Shown piece by piece: positions 53,095 to 62,010 of a stretch of 64,000 bases of DNA (positions are counted from its first letter, which is position 1; every line of letters starts with the position of its first letter). A program made the translations under genes and the position numbers. The notes under the pieces were generated by a model. That model had not been told where the DNA came from, did not search any database, and saw nothing but the letters and a program-made list of their open reading frames with translations. Source of the DNA: Verrucomicrobiales bacterium (GTDB lineage: Bacteria; Verrucomicrobiota; Verrucomicrobiia; Verrucomicrobiales; DEV007); contig JARGPH010000001.1 in the NCBI GenBank assembly GCA_029213065.1, positions 124,001 to 188,000 on the forward strand, in the 5' to 3' direction.

Positions 53095-54963
53095 ATGTCG
53101 AAACGAACCTTCACCCTGATTCTCGTAGGAATCTTCCTCGTTGCTCTCGGAGCCATTGCGGTGATGAGGTGGCCGACGATTGCCGGCTGGCTCGAGTTGA
53201 GTCCTCCTGAATTCACCGCGGAGATTCCCGGAGACCGTCCCCGCCGTATCGATAAAAAACTCCTGAACCGCTTTGAAGGTCAGTCGATCGAGGCCATCCT
53301 CGAAACGCTGACGGCTGAAAAGGTGGTCATTCCCCCACCCCAGAAAAGCCGCAATGCGATTCTCCTCGCAAAACTCCCCGACGCTCCGCTCCCCTATGGT
53401 GAAGAGGCCGAGGCCAGAGACGGGGAAGGATTGAAATCATTTATTCTCGGCGTCCAGCAGGATACCGAAAACAAACCCACCGAGGAGGATCTCTTCCGAT
53501 TCAATCTCGCTCTCGCGGCGATGAAGATCCCCTCATCTCAGGTGCCGGCCCCGCTGCGAATCAAAACCCAGCCGGCGCTCGAATCCGAGACCTTTCCCGT
53601 GAGGCTGAACCCGACAGCTCTGGATCAGTCGGGGCCGATAGCGGTAGGCAACTTTGATGGAAAACCGGGACTCGAACTCGTTTCCGACGGGGGCAGCAAA
53701 ATCAGTTCGATCAGCAACGACGGCACACTCGTCCCCGGCAACGCCTGGCCTCTGACAACACCGGCCGACAAAATAGTCGAAGCCGATTTTGACGGAGACG
53801 GGGACCTCGACGCCTTTTTAATCAGAGGAGGAGGCCTCCCCAATTCCCTGCTTGAGAACGTTGGTAGCGGCGGGATGAAAGACGTCACGATCGAGAAAGG
53901 TCTCCTCGCATTCAGCGATACCAGTGCCGCCGCGTGGCTGGACTATGATGGCGACGGGCTTCTTGATTTACTGGTCGGAAATCACGATCACCCCCTTGAA
54001 CTCTATCATCAAACCAGCGGCGGCGCGTTCCAACCCGTGGCTTGGGATTTAAAGTGGTGGGTTCACAAGGGAATCAAAACCATCGAAACAGCGGACTTCA
54101 CCGGTGACGGATTACCCGATGTTTATCTGGGCCTCGAAGGCCGCGCCGACCAACTCTGCGTGACAAAACCGGGAGAGACCTGGGAAGACTGGCGATTTGA
54201 AGACGTTTCCGTCGAATCCGATCTCGAGACCGGCAAGTCGGCCGGAATACCTCTTTTCATCGATTTTGACAACGACGGCGCGCTCGATCTCGTCATAGCT
54301 AAAGGCGAAGCAGGGCCGGACAAACACAGGGTCGCCGTATTCCGGAATATCGGAAACGCACGCTTCAGAAATGTCACCGAAGATTCCGGAGTCAGCGTTA
54401 CCGTTCCGGTAACATCGATGACGAATGCGGATATCGATGGCGACGGATTCGAAGATCTCATCGTGGGCACCGAAACGCTGCAAACGAATCGCCTTTTCTG
54501 GAATCAGGTCGGAAGTGGATTCCGCGAAGTCAGTGCGGTGAGCGGAGGGGCCTTTCTCGACTCACCGGAGAAAATGGTAAGCACCGATCTCGACGACAAC
54601 GGCATGATCGATCTCCTCGTTGCCAACGAAGACGGCACGATTCGACGTCTTGAGGCCACTGATGCTGCCCCGGCCTGGATCAGCCTCCACTTGTCGCGCC
54701 CGGCTCCGGGTGCGCGTGTCGAGCTTCAGGTGCGCGACAGAGACTGGATCGTACATCCCATCACCCGGCAGCTCGATTCACACAGCCGGATCACCATTGG
54801 CGTCGGCAACGCTGATGTCATCGAGTCGATCGAATTCTTCGCCCCCGGCGAAAAGGAATCCTTTCAGAAACTCGAAAAAGTGGCACCCAATCAGCACCTC
54901 GAAGTGGAGATCAAAGAGCAGCCGAGAAAACGTCCCGTCGTTCCTCTCAGCAGTGGCGAATAA
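53095..54963 (+). CDS. FG-GAP/VCBS propeller with ASPIC/UnbV C-terminus
   Basis: This 622-residue protein has an N-terminal membrane helix (LILVGIFLVALGAIAVM, about 6-22) and seven calcium-type FG-GAP repeats, marked by ADFDGDGDLDAFL, LDYDGDGLLDLLV, ADFTGDGLPDVYL, IDFDNDGALDLVI and ADIDGDGFEDLIV. The C-terminal ASPIC/UnbV region has APGARVELQVRDRDW and VIESIEFFAPGEKE. Such proteins lie outside the inner membrane, anchored by the helix, and often bind glycans or proteins; function here is unknown. It lies 61 bases after trpD but probably has no link with it. Confidence 0.92.
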   Translation: MSKRTFTLILVGIFLVALGAIAVMRWPTIAGWLELSPPEFTAEIPGDRPRRIDKKLLNRFEGQSIEAILETLTAEKVVIPPPQKSRNAILLAKLPDAPLPYGEEAEARDGEGLKSFILGVQQDTENKPTEEDLFRFNLALAAMKIPSSQVPAPLRIKTQPALESETFPVRLNPTALDQSGPIAVGNFDGKPGLELVSDGGSKISSISNDGTLVPGNAWPLTTPADKIVEADFDGDGDLDAFLIRGGGLPNSLLENVGSGGMKDVTIEKGLLAFSDTSAAAWLDYDGDGLLDLLVGNHDHPLELYHQTSGGAFQPVAWDLKWWVHKGIKTIETADFTGDGLPDVYLGLEGRADQLCVTKPGETWEDWRFEDVSVESDLETGKSAGIPLFIDFDNDGALDLVIAKGEAGPDKHRVAVFRNIGNARFRNVTEDSGVSVTVPVTSMTNADIDGDGFEDLIVGTETLQTNRLFWNQVGSGFREVSAVSGGAFLDSPEKMVSTDLDDNGMIDLLVANEDGTIRRLEATDAAPAWISLHLSRPAPGARVELQVRDRDWIVHPITRQLDSHSRITIGVGNADVIESIEFFAPGEKESFQKLEKVAPNQHLEVEIKEQPRKRPVVPLSSGE

Positions 54964-55173
54964 GTTCGGGAGCCCCATCAAGAGGGTCTGAATCGGCTTC
55001 GCGTCCGGTTTTTGCACCAAAACGGGACCTTCCGAGCCGGTTTATGATTTGAGGAACGACAAAAAGGTGTGAGAATATTGTGCAAAGTATGCTTTATCTG
55101 GAATCTAGGATAAGCTAATAAAGTATACCGCACACCGCATTCAGTGTTTATTTCGGATGTGGTTTGAAAAACG

Positions 55174-56085
55174 ATGATAGTTCCCGTTCAACAAGACGAA
55201 GATTTTCTCGCCGATTTCGAGGAGGCTGACGGAGTCACCGGGGCGATTCATATCTGGTGGCTTGGCCAGAGCGGCTTCCTCTTAAAGTGGGACAGATTCG
55301 GTTTACTTATCGATCCCTATCTTTCCGATTCCATCACTCGCGATCATTCCGGAACCGACGAGCCGTTGAATCGCGTTTCCGAGCGCGTCATCGACCCGCT
55401 GAAATTGACCGGGATCGATCTCGTCGTCGCCACGAACAATGATCCCGACCGTCTCGATCCTGAGACGATCCTCCCTCTCCGGGCGGCGAATCCGAATTTA
55501 AAAATGATCATACCCGCAGGGAACATCGCGGAAGCCGACGAGATATTGGGTAAAGATGCCCCTCCCCTTCTCGGCGTGAATGCCGGCACCTACATCCGAA
55601 GCGGGCAGTTTGATTTTCACGGCATCAACTCCGCCAATCCCAAGATCCGCCGTGATCCCGAGGGCAACTCGAAAGACCTTGGCTTCGTCATCGTCTTCGG
55701 GCCCTTCGCGATTTATCACAGTGGTGAAACCGTATGGCACACCAACCTCGTCAAAGAGGTGCGACGCTGGTCCGTCAATGTCGCCTTTCTCCCCATCAAC
55801 GGCGATGCGGGAAATATCGGAGGCGGAAAGAGCATGAACGGTTTTGAAGCCGCCGCACTCGCGAAAGCGATCAGCGCGAGTCTTGTCATTCCCGGGCATT
55901 TTGATCTTTTCGACAAAGGCAATCCGAGCACTGAGGAATTCACAACCTGCTGCGACCGACTCGGACAACGTCACCGTCAGCTCAAACTGGGGCAACGAAT
56001 GACGATGGGGCCACTCACCGCACCCAGCGGCGGCAAGGCGCTTCCCAGCGAACCTTACTCGGGTGACTGGGGCCTCGGTTACTGA
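55174..56085 (+). CDS. MBL-fold protein (UlaG-like) with its metal motif lost
   Basis: This 303-residue protein has the metallo-beta-lactamase fold of the UlaG/L-ascorbate-6-phosphate lactonase group: WWLGQSGFLLKWDRFGLLIDPY, GFVIVFGPFAIYHSGETVW and LVIPGHFDLF. The family motif HxHxDH, seen as THDHPDHLD in relatives, here reads TNNDPDRLD (residues 87-95), so all three His are replaced. The later GDT is GET. The fold is intact, so it may be a pseudo-enzyme or use another metal-free chemistry. No signal peptide is present. Confidence 0.87.
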   Translation: MIVPVQQDEDFLADFEEADGVTGAIHIWWLGQSGFLLKWDRFGLLIDPYLSDSITRDHSGTDEPLNRVSERVIDPLKLTGIDLVVATNNDPDRLDPETILPLRAANPNLKMIIPAGNIAEADEILGKDAPPLLGVNAGTYIRSGQFDFHGINSANPKIRRDPEGNSKDLGFVIVFGPFAIYHSGETVWHTNLVKEVRRWSVNVAFLPINGDAGNIGGGKSMNGFEAAALAKAISASLVIPGHFDLFDKGNPSTEEFTTCCDRLGQRHRQLKLGQRMTMGPLTAPSGGKALPSEPYSGDWGLGY

Positions 56086-56175
56086 GGGCTCCCCCCGAGC
56101 TTGGAAGCGCATTTTCGTGACCCGCAGGTAGAAAATGCCGTTTGCATCGTCGATCCTTTTTCGACATGCTGAAGC

Positions 56176-58071
56176 ATGATTCGATTTCTCCTCATCATCG
56201 CAGCAATCGTTACCTTTCTTGGTAATCTGAATGCCGCTGATCGTCCGAATATTGTCTGGATCGTCTCCGAAGATAATTCCAAGCACTATCTCAAATTGTT
56301 TGATGAGGCCGGAGTGGAAGCTCCGCACATCGAAGCACTCGCCAGGGACGGCCTCGTTTTTGAACACGCTTTTTCCAACGGGGCAGTGTGTTCCGTCGCG
56401 AGAACAACCCTGGCGACTGGGTGCTACGCGCCGCGAATTGGAACGGCGTTTCACCGGAAATCAAAACTCGCCCACCTGCCCGAAAACTTTGAACTGTTCC
56501 CCCACTACCTGAAGGAGGCCGGCTACTACACGACCAACAATTCAAAGAAGGACTACAACGCGATCGAAGGAGACGGCACCTGGGACGACTCATCCGGCAA
56601 AGCTGACTGGCGCAACCGCGAAGATAAAACGCAGCCCTTCTTTCACATGCAGAGCCATTCGGAGTCGCATGAGGGAAAACTCCATTTCAGCGGGGAATCA
56701 TTCGCCACTGAAAAGACGCTCAACGATCCTGACAAGGTAACCCTTCCCGACTATTTCCCCGACACGGAACTGTTCCGATACACCTACGCCAGCTATCTCG
56801 ATAAAATGCTGACGATTGATGAGATCGTCGGCAAAACGATTGCGAAGCTTGAAGAGGATGGTGTTCTCGAAGACACTTTTGTTTTCTACTTCGGCGATCA
56901 CGGCGGAGTCCTCCCGAGGAGCAAAGGCTACATCTACGAGTCGGGTCTTCATGTTCCGCTCGTGATTCGCGTTCCGGAAAAATGGAAGCACCTCGTCGAC
57001 GCGGAACGGGGCACAAGGCAGAAAGGCTTCGTGAGCTTCGTCGATTTCGCACCGACTGCCCTGAAGCTCGCAGGCGTGCCGATTCCTCAGCAAATGGACG
57101 GACGCCCTTTCCTCGGCGAGGGCGTTTCGATGGAGGAGGTCAATAAGCAGGACTCCACCTTCGGCCACGCGGACCGCTTCGACGAGAAATACGACCTCTG
57201 CCGCTCACTTCGTGTCGGAGACTGGAAATACATCCGGAACTACCAGCCCTACCTGCCCGATGGGCTTCAGAACAACTACCGCTACTTCATGCTCGCCTAT
57301 CGCGAATGGCGCGATCTCTACAACGAGGGGAAACTCGGTTCAGATCAGCGCCAATTCTTCGAGCCGAAGGCACCGGAAATGCTCTTCGACCTTTCGACCG
57401 ACCCGCACGAAGTCAACAACCTCGCCGGCGATCCGGCTCATCAGGCGAGGCTCTCACAGATGCGCGAGCAGCTCCGGAAGAAGCTCGTGGCGATGCCCGA
57501 TCTCGGATTCTATCCCGAGGACAAGCTTTACGCCGAAGCGATGGAGGATCCCGTCGCCTACGGAAGATCGAGAAAAGAGGAAATTGGAGTGATGATCCGC
57601 ACCGCTGATCTCATGCTGCGCCCCTACTCAGACGTCTACGAAGATATTCAAGCCGCTTTGACATCGGAGAATGCGGGAGAGCGCTACTGGGCGGCAACGG
57701 TTTGCGCGGCCTTCGGTGAGGAAGCGAGCGATCTTGCGAGGCTTGCGAAACCACTTTTGGAAGATGAAAGCACTGCCGTGCGTGTCCGCGCCGCCGAATT
57801 TCTGGGGCTCACCGGGGAAATTGATCCGAGAGCGACCCTCATCGATGTCGTCAATCACGCCGACAACGAAGTCACCCAGCTGATCGCGCTGAACGCGGCC
57901 GCTCTCTTCCACGATCACTCGAGGCTCTCCTACCCCTTCGATGCTTCCAATTTTGAGAACGTCAAAGGCGAAGCGCAGCGCCGTATTGACTACTTCACCG
58001 GAGACTGGTTGAAACCCAAACCGGCAGGCAAGAAGAAAGGGCAAAAAGGGCAGAAGGCGAAAAAAGAGTAA
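56176..58071 (+). CDS. Secreted sulfatase with HEAT-type C-terminus
   Basis: This 631-residue protein has a signal peptide (to about residue 20), IVWIVSEDNSKHYLKLF in place of the usual DD block, and the active site C72-SVARTTLATG, where V replaces the usual P or A after the first position. The metal-site block VFYFGDHGGVLPRSKGYIYE is intact. The last 120 residues are helical repeats (RYWAATVCAAFGEEASDLA, AVRVRAAEFLGLTG), like HEAT repeats, followed by a Lys-rich tail. Such sulfatases are common in Planctomycetota. Substrate unknown. Confidence 0.92.
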   Translation: MIRFLLIIAAIVTFLGNLNAADRPNIVWIVSEDNSKHYLKLFDEAGVEAPHIEALARDGLVFEHAFSNGAVCSVARTTLATGCYAPRIGTAFHRKSKLAHLPENFELFPHYLKEAGYYTTNNSKKDYNAIEGDGTWDDSSGKADWRNREDKTQPFFHMQSHSESHEGKLHFSGESFATEKTLNDPDKVTLPDYFPDTELFRYTYASYLDKMLTIDEIVGKTIAKLEEDGVLEDTFVFYFGDHGGVLPRSKGYIYESGLHVPLVIRVPEKWKHLVDAERGTRQKGFVSFVDFAPTALKLAGVPIPQQMDGRPFLGEGVSMEEVNKQDSTFGHADRFDEKYDLCRSLRVGDWKYIRNYQPYLPDGLQNNYRYFMLAYREWRDLYNEGKLGSDQRQFFEPKAPEMLFDLSTDPHEVNNLAGDPAHQARLSQMREQLRKKLVAMPDLGFYPEDKLYAEAMEDPVAYGRSRKEEIGVMIRTADLMLRPYSDVYEDIQAALTSENAGERYWAATVCAAFGEEASDLARLAKPLLEDESTAVRVRAAEFLGLTGEIDPRATLIDVVNHADNEVTQLIALNAAALFHDHSRLSYPFDASNFENVKGEAQRRIDYFTGDWLKPKPAGKKKGQKGQKAKKE

Positions 58072-58110
58072 CCCGGCCGACTCGCGCTTGCATTCTCGTC
58101 GGCCAACTTT

Positions 58111-60570
58111 TCAAGTGCCTGACGAATCGCCAACCTCGCTTCGCTGCGTCGCTGCAAATTCATGACAACGCACCGAGGTATCGGTTTCACCGATCGATCT
58201 GCTAAGCTCTCCGTAGCTCGTGAAAACCTCTCCCAGCTGAAGCTTCAGATTCGAGCGAATCGGATTCTCCACCGCTGAGTCAGCCTGCAGCAGTTTTCCG
58301 GCTTCTTCGGCCGCCTCGATGCCGCTCAACAAAATCCTGACACGAGCCTCTTTCTCGTTTTCCAGAAACTTGAGATGCTCAAGCCGCGACTCCGATAAAA
58401 GAATCAGCCCTTCGGCATTCCCGGGAGTGATTTCGAGAGACTCCTTGAGCGCTTCGATGCCCTGCACGGAAAGGCGATAGCCGGAGGACCAATGATCCTG
58501 AGTTCGTTCCAGTTCCCCCAGATGAACGAGGCTGCGACACAGGAGCATCGCCACTTCAACATCACCGGGGTTCTCGGTGTTCAAAGGGGTGAGGAGACGC
58601 AGTGATTCGTTATACAACTGATCGAGTTCTTCTTCGTTTGCCTCGCGTGCGGCGAAAAGTTCTCCCAGCTCGATGAAACTGGAGGCCATTTGAATCGACT
58701 GCAGGGGGGAGAATCCATTAACGCTGCGCAGAGACTCGAGGGTTTCCATCGAAGCGACATGGGCATTGATGGACTCGTCGATCCGGCCATCCAACCGCAA
58801 CGAACGCGCCACCTGAAATTGAAGTTTCCCCACCAGATCGGTGAGCTGAGGGGAATCGTGTTCCGTATCCTTCAGGACAATCGCCAGATCCGCCGACCGG
58901 GAATAGGCCTTGATCGACTCCTTATACCGCTGGTGCGCATCATAGGCATAACCGAGACGGAAACAGGTACCCGCCTGTCTCATGATCACAGATTCATCGT
59001 CCGGCTTGAGCTCGATAACCTTGTCGAAGTGACCCACTGCCTTCTCCAGTGAGAGAAGGGCCTCATCACCGACGGGATTCTCGAGCAGGGCACTGATACT
59101 TTCATGAGAGTCGGCGAGCCTCATGTGAATATCAATGGCATCCCCGGAAGCGGCCCCTTCCTTCAGAAACGAATCGAAAGCGGTGATGGCATCCTCAAAA
59201 TGCTGAATCGCACGATCTGATAAGTCCATTTTCCGCTCGATGTGAGCGAGACTGTGCAGAGCCCGGGCCTCCTCGATGGGGGCGCTGTCTCCCGTCCCGG
59301 AATCGGCGAGAATCTTCAGGTAATACTCGCGCGATTTCTCCAAATCCTCGGTTCGCAGCGAAGCGACTCCACTACCGCCCGCATTATCCCCCTGGGCCAT
59401 TTTCTGGAAAAAAGTATCAGCCGCTTCCCGTGATTTTTTCAGGTCAGTGACTGTCTCGGCCCAGCGCTCATCGAGATGGTTGATGTGCGCTTTCTGGGTG
59501 AAAACCATCTGATCGAGTTCCGTCACCTTGTTCTGAAAGAAGGATGTTTTTCGCAAGTACTCGATCAGGAAATAGGTCGCACCGAGAAATGAGATACCGA
59601 GGCAGCAGGCGACGGCTCTTGCCCCGAACAATTTTGCTTTCTGCTTCCGTTTCTCTTTGAGAACACGTTCCTCCGCATCCTCGAGGGCGAAGCGATGCTG
59701 CAAACTCCGAAACTGATTGCGCACTTCGCGCAAATCCACAGGTCTCCTGGCGGGATCGAGTTGGAGACAACCATCGATGATCTCCCTGTACAGTTTGAAC
59801 TCCTGACTGACCCCGAAGGATTTTCCCCAGGCAGGCTCACCATCCTCAAAGACCTGTTGCAGAAAAGCCTGAATATTCACCTGAACGGGGCGTCCGCCAC
59901 TCGCAGCGACCTCCCGTTCGTGCGTCTTCAAATAAGCGCCACCTCTGGGAAACCGGGCATTCAAGAGTCGGTAGGCGATCACTCCGAAGCTGTAAACATC
60001 CCATCGCTGCACCTCGCCGTTATCCCACTCACCACCATCGCTGATGAGTTGTTCAGGGGCTGCGTAGTAGACCGAATCGCCGAGATCGAGATGGTAAACC
60101 TCACCGACAAGACCGGTTCCAAAGTCCGTCACAAAGTAACTCGTATCGGTCTCTTTTTTAGAAATGACCGTTTTCTTCTCCAGAATATTTCCACTGTGGA
60201 GATGCCCGTGAAACACCCCCTGCTTGTGGGCCTGCCCCAAAATCTCCACGAGTCGGCGAATAATCTCCCATGCCTCGCTTTCCTTTCGGGAAACCAGATC
60301 ATTGAGAGGCCCGCCATCGATTCTCTCGGTCACAGCCAGATAGGGAGCACTGTCAAAGCGTGAAGCGAACACTTCAGGAATCCCTTCAATTCGGGGCGAA
60401 GCGGTGAGGCGCTGATGCGTTCGAGTGAGAATTTTGCGATCAATCGCCATCGCTGAAAATTGCTTCACCACTCGTTTTGACGATTGACCACCCAACGCAA
60501 AGACTTCTCCGCATGAGCCTTTGCCCAGCGACTCTGCAAAAGAAAGTGAGTCGAGATTTAATTCACTCAT
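58111..60570 (-). CDS. Kinase-like membrane protein with TPR tail; catalytic Asp replaced
   Basis: This 819-residue protein has an Ser/Thr kinase-type domain (about residues 10-290) with the glycine loop GKGSCGEV (16-23), a Lys at 36, DFG (149-151) and an APE motif (AAPEQL, 170-175). The catalytic loop reads HGHLHSGN (121-128), where the usual HRDLKPxN Asp is replaced by His, so catalysis is doubtful. A membrane helix lies at about 316-340, and the periplasmic part (about 360-819) is TPR-like (ARALHSLAHIERKMDLSDRAI and similar). It may be a pseudokinase sensor with a periplasmic scaffold. Confidence 0.87.
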   Translation of the reverse strand: MSELNLDSLSFAESLGKGSCGEVFALGGQSSKRVVKQFSAMAIDRKILTRTHQRLTASPRIEGIPEVFASRFDSAPYLAVTERIDGGPLNDLVSRKESEAWEIIRRLVEILGQAHKQGVFHGHLHSGNILEKKTVISKKETDTSYFVTDFGTGLVGEVYHLDLGDSVYYAAPEQLISDGGEWDNGEVQRWDVYSFGVIAYRLLNARFPRGGAYLKTHEREVAASGGRPVQVNIQAFLQQVFEDGEPAWGKSFGVSQEFKLYREIIDGCLQLDPARRPVDLREVRNQFRSLQHRFALEDAEERVLKEKRKQKAKLFGARAVACCLGISFLGATYFLIEYLRKTSFFQNKVTELDQMVFTQKAHINHLDERWAETVTDLKKSREAADTFFQKMAQGDNAGGSGVASLRTEDLEKSREYYLKILADSGTGDSAPIEEARALHSLAHIERKMDLSDRAIQHFEDAITAFDSFLKEGAASGDAIDIHMRLADSHESISALLENPVGDEALLSLEKAVGHFDKVIELKPDDESVIMRQAGTCFRLGYAYDAHQRYKESIKAYSRSADLAIVLKDTEHDSPQLTDLVGKLQFQVARSLRLDGRIDESINAHVASMETLESLRSVNGFSPLQSIQMASSFIELGELFAAREANEEELDQLYNESLRLLTPLNTENPGDVEVAMLLCRSLVHLGELERTQDHWSSGYRLSVQGIEALKESLEITPGNAEGLILLSESRLEHLKFLENEKEARVRILLSGIEAAEEAGKLLQADSAVENPIRSNLKLQLGEVFTSYGELSRSIGETDTSVRCHEFAATQRSEVGDSSGT

Positions 60571-60583
60571 TCAGGGGAGAAGA

Positions 60584-60603
60584 GAAGACTCTTTACGAAG
60601 AGT
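60584..60603. promoter_or_regulatory. Perfect hairpin in the kinase-gene leader
   Basis: AGACTCTT and AAGAGTCT form eight pairs around a four-base loop. It is 14 bases upstream of the kinase ATG (minus strand), so it can form in the mRNA leader or be an operator. Confidence 0.45.
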
Positions 60604-60768
60604 CTACGAATTTTGGAAAATATAACCGTTAACAATACTATCTACAAGTTATTGAATAAACGACAATCAAACAAGCGATTTCTGTCATTTTTGAGCCGCA
60701 ATTTGGAAAAACGCCCCGGTTACGGTCACTTTTGAAGAAATTTCTTAAACAATGGAACTGAGCATGTC

Positions 60769-61662
60769 TCAGGCCATTTTCTGCAATTCTTTGGTGCGCC
60801 ACTCCGTCGGGGAGGAACCCAGCACCTGCTGAAAACTGCGATTGAACTGCGAAAGCGAACCGAAACCAACGTCGTAAGCAACCTCGGTGACGCGGGCATC
60901 CGGTTTACGGAGACGACACTTCGCCCACTCGACGCGACGCCGCGTAAGGTATTGCTTAAAGGTCAGGCCCGAGGCCTGCTTGAACACCTTGCAGAAGTGA
61001 TATTGGCTCATCCCGACGTGACGGGAAACATCCGCCAGATCAATACGGTCAGCGAGATGGGCACTGACATACTGTCGCGCTTTGACCACGACCTCGGGAT
61101 CAGAACTCTGCTGCTGCAGAATCAGTTTTCCGGCGAGATCTGAGAGTTGGCCGCAAAAGACAGCGAGAAGAGTAATCATTCCCTCGTACTGATCCGGATT
61201 GAGGCGCTTGGTCGCTTTCCACTTTTCCTCTAAATCAAAAATCTCAGCTTCGCCGAAACCGGACGAAGCGAGGCGCTCCACGATCACCTCCCATTTTACC
61301 GGAGGGGCTCCCTCTGCAAACACCTGGCCGGTGGTCAAATAGGCGATCGGAATCTGCCCCGCCAGAATGGGAACCGCCGATTCACTCAACCCGGCAAAAC
61401 AGTCGAAAGATTTAGGTGAATGGCTCGCTTCTGCCACAATGCAATTCGCCGCCGAAACACAATCAGGACAACGATTGGACTTGTTAATCGTCATACAAAA
61501 CGGGTTCGCTTTCCCCGATGCCGAAGGGTCCATCTTCATGTTAGCATCGTGAATTTGAAGAGTCATCCCCGTAGCCGCCTCAAAAGCGCTGCAGAACTGC
61601 GCATACAGTTCCGATCTTGCGACACGCCTGAATAGTTCATCTGACTCTGTATAGTCTCCCAT
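60769..61662 (-). CDS. AraC-family regulator with PocR sensory domain
   Basis: The start at 61662 is chosen because the longer frame begins inside the leader of the divergent CcoS-like gene. The 297-residue protein has a PocR ligand domain (about 10-160), with FEAATGMTLQIHDANM, a Cys-rich segment NRCPDCVSAANC and IAYLTTGQVF, then two AraC helix-turn-helix motifs (DLADVSRHVGMSQYHFCKVF and RVTEVAYDVGFGSLSQFNRS). A perfect palindrome ATCTTAAGAT (61661-61670) overlaps its start codon and could be an autoregulatory site. Effector unknown. Confidence 0.92.
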   Translation of the reverse strand: MGDYTESDELFRRVARSELYAQFCSAFEAATGMTLQIHDANMKMDPSASGKANPFCMTINKSNRCPDCVSAANCIVAEASHSPKSFDCFAGLSESAVPILAGQIPIAYLTTGQVFAEGAPPVKWEVIVERLASSGFGEAEIFDLEEKWKATKRLNPDQYEGMITLLAVFCGQLSDLAGKLILQQQSSDPEVVVKARQYVSAHLADRIDLADVSRHVGMSQYHFCKVFKQASGLTFKQYLTRRRVEWAKCRLRKPDARVTEVAYDVGFGSLSQFNRSFQQVLGSSPTEWRTKELQKMA

Positions 61663-61794
61663 CTTAAGATCACTTACGCTCGCAATCGTAAAAGAAACGC
61701 AAATTTTGCGCAAGCCTTCACTAAAAATGCGGAGCTTTGTTTCATGCCTGAGATGACGGTCTGGCAAATCTCCTCCTCCGGGAGAATGCCTCGA

Positions 61795-62010
61795 ATGGAA
61801 GTCATCGTTCTCACCACACTTTTCAGTGTTCTTTTTGCCATCTTTTTTCTGCTGCTCTTCGTAAGAATGCGTCAGAACCCGGATTCGTGCGCAGATCAGG
61901 ACTCATTGATTCCGTTTCGGGGGGATGAACTGACCCGCCCACCGCTCAGTCCAACGCCAGGCGAACTGACAGCAGAGAAAAACCTTTCAGAAAAAAGTAC
62001 TGATGAGTAG
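61795..62010 (+). CDS. CcoS-like cbb3 oxidase accessory protein
   Basis: The ATG at 61795 is chosen over an upstream ATG (61744) because GGAGA is spaced well before it and the hydrophobic segment follows at once. The 71-residue product has one N-terminal helix (VIVLTTLFSVLFAIFFLLLF) and a polar tail with QDSLIPF, as in the small CcoS-type proteins encoded beside cbb3 oxidases. Its stop overlaps the ccoNO start by eight bases, which argues for coupled translation. Family assignment is from position and topology. Confidence 0.65.
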   Translation: MEVIVLTTLFSVLFAIFFLLLFVRMRQNPDSCADQDSLIPFRGDELTRPPLSPTPGELTAEKNLSEKSTDE

